DNA of 64,000 bases, taken from Nocardia amamiensis. Lineage in GTDB: Bacteria; Actinomycetota; Actinomycetes; Mycobacteriales; Mycobacteriaceae. Below the pieces are notes generated by a model. It was not told the origin of the DNA. It was given only the letters and a program-made list of their open reading frames with translations, and searched no databases. Position 1 is the first letter of the stretch, and the number at the start of each line of letters is the position of its first letter. Shown here in pieces: positions 36,398-48,228 of the stretch. A program made the position numbers and the translations under genes. The stretch spans positions 124,001 through 188,000 of the forward strand of contig NZ_JADLQX010000008.1 of NCBI RefSeq assembly GCF_015477605.1. The letters run 5' to 3'.

Positions 36398-37546
36398 CTA
36401 CGCGTGGGCGATCGACGCCCAGCCCGCGACGTCCTCGGGCTTGCGGGGACCGGGCCCGGTGTAGATGGCGGCCGGGCGGACCAGCTTGCCCAGCTGCTTC
36501 TGCTCCAGGATGTGCGCACACCAGCCGGCGGTGCGGCCGCAGGTGAACATGGCCGGCATCATGTGCGCGGGCACCTCGGCGAAGTCCAGGATCACCGCGG
36601 CCCAGAACTCCACGTTGGTCTCGATGGCGCGGTCCGGGCGCCGCTCGCGCAACTCCGCGAGCGCGGCCTGCTCCAGCGCGGCGGCGACCTCGTAGCGCGG
36701 GGCGCCCAAGCGCTTGGCCGTGGCGCGCAGCACCCGGGCGCGCGGGTCCTCGGCCCGGTACACCCGGTGGCCGAAGCCCATCAGCTTCTCTTTGCGGTCC
36801 AGGATGCCTTTCACCAGGGCGCGTGCGTCGCCGGTACGCTCGACCTCTTCGATCATCGGGAGCACGCGCGCGGGCGCGCCGCCGTGCAGTGGACCGGACA
36901 TGGCGCCGATCGCGCCGGACAGCGAGGCCGCCACGTCGGCGCCGGTCGAGGCGATCACCCGGGCGGTGAAGGTGGAGGCGTTCATGCCGTGCTCGGCGGC
37001 GGAGACCCAGTAGGCGTCGATGGCTTCGGTGTGGCGCGGGTCGGGGTCACCCTTCCAGCGGGTCATGAAGCGCGCGGTGACCGTGGTGCACTCGTCGATC
37101 TTCTTCTGCGGGACGGCGGGCTGGTAGATGCCCCGTGCGGACTGCGCGACGTAGGACAGCGCCATCACCGAGGCGCGGGCCAGGTTCTCCCGGGCGGTCT
37201 CGTCATCGATGTCCAGCAGCGGCTGGTAGCCCCAGATCGGCGCGAGCATGGCCAAGCCCGCCTGCACGTCGACGCGCACGTCACCGGTGTGCACCGGCAA
37301 CGGGAACGGTTCGGCCGGCGGTAGGCCCCGGCCGAAGGATCCGTCGACCAGCAGGGCCCACACGTCACCGAAGGTCACCTGGCTACCCACCAGGTCCTCG
37401 ATGTCGACGCCGCGGTAGCGCAGCGCGCCGCCATCCTTGTCCGGTTCGGCGATGTCGGTGGTGAAAGCAACCACGCCCTCCAGGCCACTGACGAAATCGC
37501 TGGGTATGGTGGCCTGTCCACCGGACACCGCGGGGCTGGTAGTCAT
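36398..37546 (-). CDS. citA: Citrate synthase, second type (CitA)
   Basis: A 382-residue citrate or methylcitrate synthase-type enzyme. GPLHGGAPARVLPM, KLMGFGHRVYRAEDPRA and the C-terminal GPGPR substrate-binding arm are present. AGGAGAG precedes the ATG by seven bases. The closer match is CitA (Rv0889c) of mycobacteria, the shorter of two paralogues; the larger gltA lies 2.5 kb away on the other strand. Specificity for propionyl-CoA versus acetyl-CoA cannot be settled from sequence alone. Confidence 0.88.
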   Translation of the reverse strand: MTTSPAVSGGQATIPSDFVSGLEGVVAFTTDIAEPDKDGGALRYRGVDIEDLVGSQVTFGDVWALLVDGSFGRGLPPAEPFPLPVHTGDVRVDVQAGLAMLAPIWGYQPLLDIDDETARENLARASVMALSYVAQSARGIYQPAVPQKKIDECTTVTARFMTRWKGDPDPRHTEAIDAYWVSAAEHGMNASTFTARVIASTGADVAASLSGAIGAMSGPLHGGAPARVLPMIEEVERTGDARALVKGILDRKEKLMGFGHRVYRAEDPRARVLRATAKRLGAPRYEVAAALEQAALAELRERRPDRAIETNVEFWAAVILDFAEVPAHMMPAMFTCGRTAGWCAHILEQKQLGKLVRPAAIYTGPGPRKPEDVAGWASIAHA

Positions 37547-37667
37547 GTTGCGACTCTCCTTGCACTTGGGTCGCATGTTCTCGCCGCTGAGAAGATGTCG
37601 GATTTGACGAGCACATGCCGATCACCAAAACCTTAGACCCTCGCTACCCCGGAGTAACGTCTGGCCC

Positions 37668-38396
37668 ATGCGTGACCTGGACAATTCACCTCGCGGCAAC
37701 GAAACGGCGGATGTGCTGCCTGCCACCGATCTCGCCGCCATGCGGGTGGACTACGGCGGGCTGCCGCATGGCGGCAACGAGGACGTCGACCTGGACGAGA
37801 CCTGGCTGGCCGGCGGCTGGGAGCCGCTGCTGCGGCACTGGATCGAACAGGCCACCGCGGTCGGCATCGCCGAACCCAACGCCATGGTGCTGGCCACGGT
37901 CTCGGTCGTGGACGGCACACCCCGGCCGGTAGCACGCACCGTGCTCTGTAAAGGGCTCTCGCCGGAGGGCGTGATCTTCTACACGAACTACGACTCGGAC
38001 AAGGGCGCCCAGCTGGCCGCCGTCCCGTACGCCGCGGTCACCTTCGTCTGGCCCGCCCTGGGGCGGCAGGTGCACCTGCGCGGCGCGGTGCAGCGGGTGC
38101 CCGCCGAGACCACGGCGGCCTATTGGCGTTCCCGGCCGCGGGACTCGCAGCTGGGCGCCTGGGCGTCACGCCAGTCCAAGCCGATCGGCTCGCGGGCCGA
38201 ACTGGACCGCACGCTGGCCGAGGCGACCGCGCGATTCGCCGACGTCGACGAGATCCCGGTGCCGCCGCACTGGGGCGGATTCCTGCTCCGCCCCAGCGAA
38301 GTCGAGTTCTGGCAGGGACGCCGCGGCCGGCTGCACAACCGGATCCGGGTGCGTATCGCGGACGGCACGTCCACGGTGGAGCGCTTGCAACCCTGA
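37668..38396 (+). CDS. pdxH: Pyridoxamine 5'-phosphate oxidase
   Basis: A 242-residue FMN enzyme that oxidises pyridoxine or pyridoxamine phosphate to [29 protein letters not shown] starts the split-barrel fold, with [36 protein letters not shown] and [12 protein letters not shown] following; RLHNRIRVR closes the protein with the FMN and substrate-binding Arg. The divergent CitA gene is 120 bases away. Position between the citrate synthases differs from M. tuberculosis. Confidence 0.92.
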   Translation: MRDLDNSPRGNETADVLPATDLAAMRVDYGGLPHGGNEDVDLDETWLAGGWEPLLRHWIEQATAVGIAEPNAMVLATVSVVDGTPRPVARTVLCKGLSPEGVIFYTNYDSDKGAQLAAVPYAAVTFVWPALGRQVHLRGAVQRVPAETTAAYWRSRPRDSQLGAWASRQSKPIGSRAELDRTLAEATARFADVDEIPVPPHWGGFLLRPSEVEFWQGRRGRLHNRIRVRIADGTSTVERLQP

Positions 38397-38465
38397 GGTA
38401 TTCCCGCCCCACAGGTGAGAATTCTCGCGTCCAACCCGGCAAGTGGACTGGATACGCTCCGGCCG

Positions 38466-39818
38466 GTGAAACTGCTCGCCGACACGACCCCGTTGCGCCA
38501 TCCGGATTTCCGACGCCTGTGGGGCTCGGGCATCGTCACCATGATCGGCGCGCAGCTGTCCATCGTCGCGGTACCGCAGCAGATCTTCCAGATCACCGGC
38601 AGCTCCGGCTATGTCGGCTTGGCCGGCTTGTTCGGCCTGGTGCCGCTGATCGTGTTCGGCTTGTGGGGCGGCGCGCTCGCCGACGTGCTGGACCGGCGCA
38701 AACTCTTGCTGATCACCAATTCCGGCACCGGGCTCACCGCGCTCGCCTTCTGGCTGCAAGCCGCCGCCGGGGTGGACAACGTGTGGATCGTGCTCGGGCT
38801 GCTCGCGGTGCAACAAGCGTTCTTCGCGGTGAACCAGCCGACCCGCAGCGCGGCCATTCCCCGCCTGCTGCCGGAAGGCCAACTGGCCGCGGCGAATTCG
38901 CTGAACATGACGGTGATGCAGTTCGGCGCGATCGCCGGGCCGGTGCTGGCGGGCGTGCTCATCCCGGTCATCGGTCTGGCCACGCTCTACCTGATCGACG
39001 CCGTCGCGCTGCTGGCCACGCTCTGGGCGGTCTGGCGGCTGCCCGCCCTCCCGCCGACCGGAACCGTGCGCCGCGCCGGATTCCGCACGGTGCTGGAGGG
39101 TTTCGGTTACCTCGCGACCCAGCGGGTGCTGCTCGCGTCGTTCGCGGTGGACGTGATCGCCATGGTGTTCGGCATGCCGCGGGCGCTCTTCCCGCAGATC
39201 GCGCACGAAACCTTCGGCGACCCGGCCACCGGCGGCGTCGCCCTCGGTTTGCTGTTCGCCTCGATGTCGGCGGGCGCGGTGCTCGGCGGCGTGTTCTCCG
39301 GCTGGATTCCGCGCATCCGCCGCCAGGGCCTGGCCGTGCTGGTCTGCATCGCGCTGTGGGGCCTGGCCATGGTGGGATTCGGTGTCGCCGTCGGGTTCAC
39401 CGGGCACGGGCTCGGCCTCGGCGCGGGGCTGTGGATCGCGCTGGCCTGCTCGGCCTTCGGTGGTGCGGTCGACATGGTCTCGGCCGCGTTGCGGGTCACC
39501 ATGCTGCAGACCGTCGCCACCGACGACTTGCGCGGGCGGCTGCAAGGCGTGTTCACCGTGGTTGTCGCGGGTGGCCCGCGCATCGGTGATGTTGCCCACG
39601 GTTTTGCGGCGGCGAGCCTGGGTACCGCTGTGGCCGCGGCGGGAGGAGGCGTGCTCGTCGTGGTGGGCGTCGGGATCGCGGCGATCGCGTTTCCGGCCTT
39701 CACGCGTTACCGTGTCCGTCGCGCTCCTACCTGTGCCTCGCTGCCGCTCGGCCCAGGCAGGACCGCGAATGCGGCTGTGTCCATGATTCGCTCGCTACGT
39801 TCGCTCATGCCGAAATAG
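38466..39818 (+). CDS. MFS transporter (EntS/MFS_3-like)
   Basis: About 450 residues with roughly twelve membrane helices. LRHPDFRRLWGSGIVTMIGAQ is the typical N-terminus of this drug/siderophore exporter group, and ADVLDRRKLLLITN carries the loop 2-3 signature. The C-terminal 35 residues look atypical (SMIRSLRSLMPK). GTG start chosen where the conserved N-terminus begins; an earlier GTG at 38415 would add 17 residues. Substrate unknown. Confidence 0.85.
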   Translation: MKLLADTTPLRHPDFRRLWGSGIVTMIGAQLSIVAVPQQIFQITGSSGYVGLAGLFGLVPLIVFGLWGGALADVLDRRKLLLITNSGTGLTALAFWLQAAAGVDNVWIVLGLLAVQQAFFAVNQPTRSAAIPRLLPEGQLAAANSLNMTVMQFGAIAGPVLAGVLIPVIGLATLYLIDAVALLATLWAVWRLPALPPTGTVRRAGFRTVLEGFGYLATQRVLLASFAVDVIAMVFGMPRALFPQIAHETFGDPATGGVALGLLFASMSAGAVLGGVFSGWIPRIRRQGLAVLVCIALWGLAMVGFGVAVGFTGHGLGLGAGLWIALACSAFGGAVDMVSAALRVTMLQTVATDDLRGRLQGVFTVVVAGGPRIGDVAHGFAAASLGTAVAAAGGGVLVVVGVGIAAIAFPAFTRYRVRRAPTCASLPLGPGRTANAAVSMIRSLRSLMPK

Positions 39819-40019
39819 CCGTCTGAAGTGCACCGCTAACGCCGGGCGACCGCGCGTCGGCGTGGCCGTGAAACCTCACCGCGCCGCGATGTGTTTGTGA
39901 GCCGCCGCAGGACTACCCTCCGGTATTGTCCGCGTCGGTGAACGGCTAGCGTTGAGGCAAGCGCATCGTGCGCCGACCCGCGCCGGTGCCTGTGGTTCTA
40001 GCCTGAGAGGGATCCTTCC

Positions 40020-41333
<1,314 letters not shown>

Positions 41334-41369
41334 CCGAATCCAACCACTATCTACCGAAGGGGATACCGA

Positions 41370-41729
41370 ATGACCAAACCGGAGATCGAGTTCCAAGAAG
41401 GGCCCGCGCCCACCGAGCTGGTGATCAAGGACATCATCGAAGGCGACGGCAAGGAAGCCGTGCCCGGTGGCACCGTCGAAGTGCACTACGTGGGAGTCGA
41501 ATTCGAATCCGGTGAGGAGTTCGACTCGTCCTGGAACCGGGGCGAGTCCATCACCTTCCCGCTGCGCGGCCTGATCCAGGGCTGGCAGGACGGAATCCCC
41601 GGTATGAAGGTCGGCGGCCGCCGTCAGCTGACCATCCCGCCGGAGCTGGCCTACGGCCCGGCCGGTGCGGGTCACCGTCTGTCGGGCAAGACGCTGGTCT
41701 TCGTGATCGATCTGCTCAGCGCCAACTGA
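41370..41729 (+). CDS. FKBP-type peptidyl-prolyl isomerase
   Basis: A 119-residue single-domain cytoplasmic FKBP. VEVHYVGVEFESGEEFDSSW, FPLRGLIQGWQDGIPGMKVGGRRQLTIPPELAYG and LVFVIDLL are the family core and include the aromatic pocket residues. It catalyses proline isomerisation in folding proteins. A GAAGGGGA element precedes the ATG. No signal peptide. Confidence 0.93.
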   Translation: MTKPEIEFQEGPAPTELVIKDIIEGDGKEAVPGGTVEVHYVGVEFESGEEFDSSWNRGESITFPLRGLIQGWQDGIPGMKVGGRRQLTIPPELAYGPAGAGHRLSGKTLVFVIDLLSAN

Positions 41730-41749
41730 TCACGCGCGTTTGATTTGGA

Positions 41750-41788
41750 CAATGGCTCGTGCTTCGCACTGCGAAGCACGAGCCATTG
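41750..41788. terminator. Bidirectional hairpin terminator
   Basis: A 17-bp stem around a five-base loop (CAATGGCTCGTGCTTCG and its complement) between the convergent FKBP and YhgE/Pip-like genes. No U tract. Confidence 0.75.
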
Positions 41789-41798
41789 CCGTATTCAC

Positions 41799-42968
41799 TC
41801 ACTCCCGGACGATTTCGACCGGATCGGTGAGGGCCAGCGCCAGAGCGGATTGCTGGGCGCCGGTGCTTTGCGGCAGGGCGGCGACGGCCTTGTCGGTCTG
41901 GGTGCCAAGGTTGTCGACGATGTTCCGCAGCTGGGTGACGCCGCCGGTGAGCTGGCTGATGGCGCCGACCAGTTGGGCCCCGCCCTGCTCGGCGAGTTGC
42001 GGCAGGCCCTCGGCCAGTTTCGCGCCCTCGGCCAGTTGGGCGCTCGCGCCGGTCAGGCGGTCGACGACCGTGCGGAGCAGGGTGCCGAGATCGGTGTCCG
42101 GGTCGACCGCGTCGCCGACCAGCGAGCCGAGGCCGGTGAGCTGGGCGCCCGCCTGGCTGGACACGCCGCGCAGCGCTTCGAGTTTTCCGATGATGTCGGC
42201 CAGCGCCGGATCGTTGGCGAAGGGCAATGCGCGCAGCAGCGGCAGAACTTGGTCCAGTCCGCCGCTCACCGTATTCGCCGTCCGTTCCACCTGCGCGATC
42301 GTGATGCCGGTCGAATCCAATGCCGCGGCGAGTTGGTTCGCCTGCGCGGCGGCGCCGTCCACGGTCGAGTTCAGCAGCGCGATCGCCGAACTGAGCTGTG
42401 CCGAACCCTGGCGGGCGAAGTCGAGGAAGTCGAGTAGCTGATCGGCGCCGGAACTGAACTGGCCGGCGCCGGCGGCGGCCGCCTCGACGCCCGCGCCGAG
42501 CAGTTGGGCGGTGAACCGCACCTGCGACATCTGCGACCGGGCCTGTGCGACGGCGGTGAGCGCGGCGTCCACCCCCACCGCGCCGATCCGCCGCGTCACC
42601 TCGGTCACCGCGCCGTTCACCAGGTCGGCGTCGGCGTCGCGATGTGTGTCCACGGTGACCTTGGCCCGCGCGGGCTGTGTTCCGGCGAGGGTGCCGATCG
42701 ACTCGGTGAGGTCGGTGGGCAGGGTGATGACGGCGGCGTAGTCGCGGGCGCTCGCCTCGCCCGGCGGGACGGCGATCCACTCGTAGCCACCGCCCTCCTG
42801 CAACGCCTTGACGACGCGCGCACCGGTCGGCCCGGTATCGGCGTTGACCAGGGCGATCGTCCGCGGGGCCCGATCGGACCCGGTATACGCGGCGATTCCG
42901 GCGCCCAACCCGCCCGCGGTGAGGAGAGCAACGGCGAGAAGTGCCCAGCGGGCGCGTTTTCCGATCAC
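41799..42968 (-). CDS. YhgE/Pip-like exported protein lacking the C-terminal membrane domain
   Basis: A 389-residue protein with one N-terminal helix (RWALLAVALLTAGGLGAGIA). The first exported part (IALVNADTGPTGARVVKALQEGG, YAAVITLPTDLTESIGTLAG, KVTVDTHRDADADLVNGAV) is YhgE/Pip-like; the rest is a long Ala/Gln/Leu coiled coil with heptad-like repeats. Standard YhgE/Pip proteins are twice as long and end with several membrane helices, absent here. Such proteins act in the envelope and phage or toxin binding in other phyla. GTG start with AGGG upstream. Exact role unknown. Confidence 0.65.
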   Translation of the reverse strand: MIGKRARWALLAVALLTAGGLGAGIAAYTGSDRAPRTIALVNADTGPTGARVVKALQEGGGYEWIAVPPGEASARDYAAVITLPTDLTESIGTLAGTQPARAKVTVDTHRDADADLVNGAVTEVTRRIGAVGVDAALTAVAQARSQMSQVRFTAQLLGAGVEAAAAGAGQFSSGADQLLDFLDFARQGSAQLSSAIALLNSTVDGAAAQANQLAAALDSTGITIAQVERTANTVSGGLDQVLPLLRALPFANDPALADIIGKLEALRGVSSQAGAQLTGLGSLVGDAVDPDTDLGTLLRTVVDRLTGASAQLAEGAKLAEGLPQLAEQGGAQLVGAISQLTGGVTQLRNIVDNLGTQTDKAVAALPQSTGAQQSALALALTDPVEIVRE

Positions 42969-43132
42969 GCTCGCAGACCCTAAACACGAGTTATGGCGGG
43001 GCTCTCGGCATTTCTCTGAGAGTTGACTAAGGGGTGTAATCGCCTCGGGCAACCACATGGACCCACTGCGATTTTCGAGCGAAGCGAGATCGAGCATTGC
43101 CCGTTCGCGAGCCACAGGTGGGCCACGAACAC

Positions 43133-43151
43133 GCAGCGCCGCAGGCGCTGC
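43133..43151 (-). terminator. Hairpin after prrB
   Basis: GCAGCGCC-gca-GGCGCTGC, eight perfect pairs with a three-base loop, starts three bases after the prrB stop on the minus strand. Confidence 0.6.
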
Positions 43152-43153
43152 AA

Positions 43154-44530
43154 TTAGACAGAGCCGGGAAGGTCGAGGACCAGGCGAATGCCACCGAGGG
43201 TGCCCTCGTCGAAATAGGCTCGGCCACCATGCAACTGGGCCTGTTGGGCGACCAGGGCGAGGCCGAGGCCGGAGCCGCCCTTGTTGGCCTCGCTGCCGCG
43301 GAAGAAGCGGTCGAAGACGGCTTGACGCTCGTTCGGCGGGATGCCGCGGCCGTTGTCGTCGACGCTGATCACGATGTGGCCGTTCGGCGCTCGGTGCGCG
43401 GAGACCAAGGCCTCGGTGGCTCCACCGTGTTTGACCGAGTTGGCCAGCGCGTTGTCCACCGCCAAGCGCAGCCCGGCGGGGAGACCGCGGGTCACCAGTT
43501 CGGCGTCGGAATCGATGCGCACGGTGAGCCCGGGGAAATGCCGCATGGCGTCGTGCGCGGCCTGGTCGCACAGGTCGCCGACATCGGTGGCGACGTGGTC
43601 GCGCTCGTTGGTCAGGTCGCCGGTGGCCAGCCGCTCCAGCGCCGCGAGTGTCGTCTCCACCCGGCCCTGGCTGCGTTGCAGGTCGTCGAGGATCTCCGCG
43701 CGCTGGGCCTCGTCGAGATCGAGGGTGCGCAATACTTCCAGGTCGGTGCGCATCGCGGTGAGCGGAGTACGCAGCTCATGGGCGGAAACGGCGGCGAAGT
43801 CGCGCGCGGTCTCCAGCGCGGCGGCGGTCTCGGCCTGCGCCTGATCCACCCGATGCAGCATGGTGTTGACCGCGTCGGCCAGCTTCTCCGACTCGTGCAC
43901 GCCGGCCCCCTCCACCGGTGGCTGCGGGTGCCGCGGATCGCGGAACGCGCTGCGTGCGCCGACCTGTCGGGTGAGCCGGACGATCGGGCGCACCGCGGCC
44001 CCCGCGAGCAGCCAGCCGAGCCCCGCGGCGGCGGCGATGGACAGCAGGGCGCCGCCGAGCACCCATCGCTGCTGCTCCGCGGTGGCCTCGGCCGCCCCAG
44101 CGGCGGGGATACCGAGCGACACCACCCTTCCCGCGGGCTGATTCTCCGTCGTGGTGAGAATCCGGTACGGCGTGCCGCCCACCGTGACGGTGCGCGAACC
44201 GGTCGGCAGCGCGGGCAATTCGGTGGTCGTACTGGCGACGACGTCGCCGTTGTCTCGGACGGTCACCGCCATGTCGTTGTTCAGCCCGGTCAGGCTGATG
44301 AACCGGACCGCGATCTGCGGCTCGATCAGCACGATGCGCGCCGCGATGGCGAGTTGCTGGTCGGACTGCTGCACGTTGTTGCGCTCGATGGCGCGGATGC
44401 TGATCAGGCTGATCAGCGTCACGATGACGATCGCGCCTGCGGCCGCGGCGCCCGCGACCCGGGTACGCAGTGAGAACGACCGCCGCCGACGGGTTTTCGG
44501 CAATGCGGTGGAGGCAGGGTCCGCGCTCAT
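43154..44530 (-). CDS. prrB: Sensor histidine kinase PrrB
   Basis: A 458-residue membrane kinase. Transmembrane helices are at about 26-46 and 157-178, with a 110-residue extracytoplasmic sensor between them. HAMP follows, then the dimerisation domain with [16 protein letters not shown] (predicted phospho-accepting His251), the N-box [11 protein letters not shown] and [20 protein letters not shown] and [10 protein letters not shown] of the ATPase. Phosphorylates PrrA. Coupled to prrA by an ATGA overlap. Corresponds to Rv0902c. Confidence 0.92.
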   Translation of the reverse strand: MSADPASTALPKTRRRRSFSLRTRVAGAAAAGAIVIVTLISLISIRAIERNNVQQSDQQLAIAARIVLIEPQIAVRFISLTGLNNDMAVTVRDNGDVVASTTTELPALPTGSRTVTVGGTPYRILTTTENQPAGRVVSLGIPAAGAAEATAEQQRWVLGGALLSIAAAAGLGWLLAGAAVRPIVRLTRQVGARSAFRDPRHPQPPVEGAGVHESEKLADAVNTMLHRVDQAQAETAAALETARDFAAVSAHELRTPLTAMRTDLEVLRTLDLDEAQRAEILDDLQRSQGRVETTLAALERLATGDLTNERDHVATDVGDLCDQAAHDAMRHFPGLTVRIDSDAELVTRGLPAGLRLAVDNALANSVKHGGATEALVSAHRAPNGHIVISVDDNGRGIPPNERQAVFDRFFRGSEANKGGSGLGLALVAQQAQLHGGRAYFDEGTLGGIRLVLDLPGSV

Positions 44531-45237
44531 TTCGGCGCTCGCAGCACGAACCCGACGCCGCGGATCGTGTGCAGCAACCTGGGTGTGTCGCCCACCTCCA
44601 GCTTGCGGCGCAGGTAGCCGACGAAGACGTCCACCACATTGGTATCGGCCGCGAAGTCGTAGCCCCACACCAGTTCCAGCAGGCGTTCCCTGCTCAGCAC
44701 CACGCCGACGTTCCTGGCCAGCGTGGACAACAGCTCGAATTCCCGCTTGGTGAGCTCGATCTCACCCCCGTGCAGCAACGCGCGGTAGCCGGCGACATCG
44801 ATCTCCAGCGGTCCGACGGTGATCGCGCCGGGGGTAGCCGGGGCAGGTGTGTCGGACCGACGGCGCAGCAGCGCTCTGATCCGCGCCACCAGCTCCTTGA
44901 GCACGAACGGCTTGACCAGGTAATCGTCCGCGCCGGACTCCAAGCCGGAGATGCGATCGTCCACCGACGCGCGAGCGCTGAGCACACAGATCGGCACCTC
45001 GTTGCCCATCGCGCGCAACGCGGTGACCACGCCCGCGCCGTCGAGCACCGGCATGTTCATGTCCAGCACGACGGCATCGGGCGCCCGTTCGCTCACGGTG
45101 CGCAGCGCCTGCGCCCCGTCCCTGGCGACCAGCACCTGGAAACCGGACAGCCGCAGCCCGCGCTCGACCGACGCGAGCACGTCCTCGTCGTCGTCTACCA
45201 CCAGAACCGTCGGACTAGATGTCGTCACGTCATCCAT
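44527..45237 (-). CDS. prrA: Response regulator PrrA (OmpR type)
   Basis: A 236-residue two-component regulator. The receiver domain has the acidic pair VDDDED, the phosphorylation site Asp59 in [12 protein letters not shown] and the conserved lysine in YLVKPF. The OmpR winged helix follows ([44 protein letters not shown]). Upstream of prrB and overlapping it. PrrA/PrrB of mycobacteria respond to nitrogen and intracellular growth signals. The leader just upstream carries a diverged arm of the 23-bp inverted repeat. Confidence 0.93.
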   Translation of the reverse strand: MDDVTTSSPTVLVVDDDEDVLASVERGLRLSGFQVLVARDGAQALRTVSERAPDAVVLDMNMPVLDGAGVVTALRAMGNEVPICVLSARASVDDRISGLESGADDYLVKPFVLKELVARIRALLRRRSDTPAPATPGAITVGPLEIDVAGYRALLHGGEIELTKREFELLSTLARNVGVVLSRERLLELVWGYDFAADTNVVDVFVGYLRRKLEVGDTPRLLHTIRGVGFVLRAPK

Positions 45238-45347
45238 TTTGCGGGATTCGCGTTCACGTCCTGGTCCTGCCTCGGGGCCGCTCGGCGCAGCTGGTGAGTT
45301 ACCCACCTCCACGCCGATCGGCCGGTCGGCTGGTAGCTGTCGGTCGG

Positions 45348-45734
45348 TCAGTAGTTGTGGCAGGAGTCGGCCACGGTGCGGATGGTGTCGCGCAGCTGTG
45401 CGGTTCGCGGGTCGGTCTCCGCCTGGCGCGCGGCGTCGGGGTTCTCGTCGATGGCCCGTTGCAACTCGGCTCGCCGCTGCTGCACGGGTTGCTCGAATTT
45501 GCGCTGCAGCTCGGCCTTCTGGGCCGGGTTGGCGTCGAGCATCGCGGCCAGTTGCGGGGCCTTGGCGTGCAGTGCGGCATCGATCTGGGCGAAGGAGCAA
45601 TCCGAGGTCAGCAGCGGCTCGGCGAGTTCCATCGGGCCCGCGCTCGCGATCGCGGGGCTCAGGAACACGGCGATCGTCGCGAATCCGCCCGCGGCGAGCG
45701 CGGCGACGGCGGGACGGCCTACGGAACGCTTCAT
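45348..45734 (-). CDS. Hemophore-related secreted protein
   Basis: A 128-residue exported protein. Signal peptide [19 protein letters not shown] to ASAGP, then a small helical domain with two cysteines ([25 protein letters not shown] and VADSC) that I match to the mycobacterial hemophore-like (Rv0203-type) family, which binds haem for uptake. The start has CTGGAGG upstream. Uptake partners (MmpL-type) are not in the window. Function inferred from the family. Confidence 0.7.
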   Translation of the reverse strand: MKRSVGRPAVAALAAGGFATIAVFLSPAIASAGPMELAEPLLTSDCSFAQIDAALHAKAPQLAAMLDANPAQKAELQRKFEQPVQQRRAELQRAIDENPDAARQAETDPRTAQLRDTIRTVADSCHNY

Positions 45735-45845
45735 GATGTGGTGCCTCCAGATCATCGAATGGTTGCGGTGCGGTCTCGAGGCTATTTCGAACGGCTGGCA
45801 GCGAGATGAACGTCCTCTGTGGAAACTCTGAGGACGCGAGCGAAC

Positions 45846-47906
45846 TCAGGACGGCGCAACCGGATCCACGTCGGGTGCCACGACATTGTCGGGGTTCTCG
45901 GTGCGGTTGCGCGCCGGTCCCCACTCCGGACGGGCCGCGCGGATCTGCTCCTCCAGTGCCGAGAGCACTCCGGGATCGTCGATGGTGGACGGCACCTCGA
46001 ACGTCTCACCCGAGGTGATCTGCCGGATGGTCTTGCGCAGGATCTTGCCGGACCTGGTCTTGGGCAGCGCTGTCACGACGATCACGTCGTGCAGTGTGGC
46101 GATCGCGCCGACCTGGGTGCGCACCCGCTCGATCAGTTCGTCGCGCAGCTGCCGCGGATCGATCTCGACACCCGACTTGAGCACCACGTAGGCCACCGGC
46201 CGGTGTCCTTTGAGCTCGTCGGGCAGGCCGATGACGGCGCATTCGGCCACCGTGTCGTGCCCTGCGATGGCGGCCTCGATGCTTCCCGCGGACAGGCGAT
46301 GCCCGGCCATGTTGATGACGTCGTCGCTGCGGCCGAGGACATACAGGTAGCCGTCCTCGTCGAAGTAGCCGGAATCGCCGGTGAGGTAGTGGCCGGGATA
46401 CGCCGAAAGATAGGAGCGCTCGTAGCGGGCGTCGTCGCGCCATAGCCCGGTGAGCGTGCCGGGCGGCAGCGGTAATCCGATGACGATATTGCCCTCGGTG
46501 TTGGGGGCCACCGGGTTGCCGGAGGAATCCAGCACGCGCAGCCGATAGCCCGGCACCGGCACCGAGGCCGAGCCCGGCTTGATCGGCAGCTGCTGCAGGC
46601 CCAGTGGGTTCGCGCAGATCGGCCAGCCGGTCTCGGTCTGCCACCAGTGATCGACGACGGGGCAGTCGGAGCGGCCCGCGAGCAGGGTCTCGTCGGCCCA
46701 GGTGTAGGTGGCCGGATCCAGCCGTTCGCCCGCGCAGAACAGCGCGCGCAGCGAGGACAGGTCCCAGGCGCGGGCCAGCTCGGCGCCGGGGTCGGCCTTG
46801 CGGATGGCACGCAACGCGGTCGGCGCGGTGAACAGCACGTTGACCTGGTACTGGGCGACCACGCGCCAGTACGCGCCCGCGTCCGGCGTGCCGACCGGCT
46901 TGCCTTCGTACAGCAGCGTGGTCGCCCCGACCAGCAGCGGCGCGTAGACGATGTAGGAGTGGCCGACCACCCAGCCGACATCGGATGCCGCCCACATCAC
47001 TTGGCCCGCGCCGACGTTGTAGACGTTGCGCATGGACCAGGCCAGTGCCACCGCGTGCCCGCCGTTGTCCCGCACCACGCCCTTGGGCTTCCCGGTGGTG
47101 CCGGAGGTGTAGAGGATGTACAGCGGATCGGTCGCCGCGACCGGTACCGGGTCGGCCGGTGGCGCGTCGCGGACCGCGTCGTCCCAGTCGAGCCACCGCG
47201 CGGCCACGGTTTCCATCGAGCTCGGTAAGTACTCGGTCGCGGGCTGCGGCGGTGCGAAATGGATGGTGTCGAACTGCGACCGCTGCTTGACGATCACGGT
47301 GCGCGGCGCGGTGGTGGTGGCGAGCTCCAGAGCCTGCAACACGATCGGTGGATACTCGATCGTCCGGCCCGGCTCCAGACCCCCGGACGCTGTGACGATC
47401 AACACCGGCTCCGCGTCATCGATGCGGGCGGCCAGCTCGGGCGCGGCGAATCCGCCGAACACGACCGAATGGACCGCGCCGATGCGTGCGCAGGCCAGCA
47501 TCGCGATCACCGCTTCGGGGATCATCGGCAGGTAGATCACCACGCGATCGCCGGCCGAGACACCTAGCCGCAGCATCGCTCCGGCGAACCGGGACACCTC
47601 CGCGAGCAGCTCCGCGTAGGTGTAGACGACGCTGGCGCCGGTCATAGCGGAGTCATATATCAACGCGGGCTGATCGGCGCGACCGGCATCTCCGGGGGTG
47701 GTCGGGTGCACGTGCCGGTCGAGGGCGTTGAAGGAGGTGTTGAGTCGGGCGTCGGGAAACCATCTGGCCACCGGGCGGGCGTTGGTGTCGACGATCTGGG
47801 TCGGTGGCACCTCCCAGTCGATCGCTTCGGCCGCGCCGGCCCAGAACTCGGCGGGATCCACCAAGCTGGTCTGATAGGCCGGTCGGTACTCCTGCCGCAC
47901 GTTCAA
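45846..47906 (-). CDS. Acetyl-CoA/propionyl-CoA synthetase
   Basis: A 686-residue acyl-AMP ligase of the ACS family. [20 protein letters not shown] is the P-loop, [13 protein letters not shown] the A5 motif, [33 protein letters not shown]7-A8, and [14 protein letters not shown] contains the catalytic lysine that is often acetyl-regulated. The wording is closer to propionyl-CoA synthetase (PrpE) than to Acs, so propionate is a candidate substrate. Starts with TTG (AGGGAG eight bases upstream) or GTG two codons later. The adjacent conservon is on the other strand. Confidence 0.88.
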   Translation of the reverse strand: MNVRQEYRPAYQTSLVDPAEFWAGAAEAIDWEVPPTQIVDTNARPVARWFPDARLNTSFNALDRHVHPTTPGDAGRADQPALIYDSAMTGASVVYTYAELLAEVSRFAGAMLRLGVSAGDRVVIYLPMIPEAVIAMLACARIGAVHSVVFGGFAAPELAARIDDAEPVLIVTASGGLEPGRTIEYPPIVLQALELATTTAPRTVIVKQRSQFDTIHFAPPQPATEYLPSSMETVAARWLDWDDAVRDAPPADPVPVAATDPLYILYTSGTTGKPKGVVRDNGGHAVALAWSMRNVYNVGAGQVMWAASDVGWVVGHSYIVYAPLLVGATTLLYEGKPVGTPDAGAYWRVVAQYQVNVLFTAPTALRAIRKADPGAELARAWDLSSLRALFCAGERLDPATYTWADETLLAGRSDCPVVDHWWQTETGWPICANPLGLQQLPIKPGSASVPVPGYRLRVLDSSGNPVAPNTEGNIVIGLPLPPGTLTGLWRDDARYERSYLSAYPGHYLTGDSGYFDEDGYLYVLGRSDDVINMAGHRLSAGSIEAAIAGHDTVAECAVIGLPDELKGHRPVAYVVLKSGVEIDPRQLRDELIERVRTQVGAIATLHDVIVVTALPKTRSGKILRKTIRQITSGETFEVPSTIDDPGVLSALEEQIRAARPEWGPARNRTENPDNVVAPDVDPVAPS

Positions 47907-48228
47907 ACCCGTGACTCCCTAGCCTCGCCTCGATGCCCGCCTCGATAGATCTGGTTGATTGTGGCAGACTTCACGCGACGCCCGGGTGGGTGCCGCGACC
48001 TTTGGTTTTGCCTGGAACTGGCAGGTCAATGATCGCGACATCACGCCAAGTCACCCAAGAAGTTATTGATCCGTTAGAATCTGATGTCACTTATTTGGGC
48101 CGTCGTTAGGACGCAATCTTTCGGCCAGCCGCAGTTCTCGGCCAGCTCCACCTGTCGAGCCATGCACACGATCGTGGAGGTTCGGCTGATGGTGCTCGGT
48201 AGAGGCCAGTTTGGAAAGTGAGTGGGAC
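47907..48228. other. Divergent promoter region of the synthetase and conservon
   Basis: About 320 bases with an AT-rich core near 48050-48090 (TTATTGATC and TTAGAAT) that may include the conservon promoter. No clear palindrome or RNA structure seen. Confidence 0.4.
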
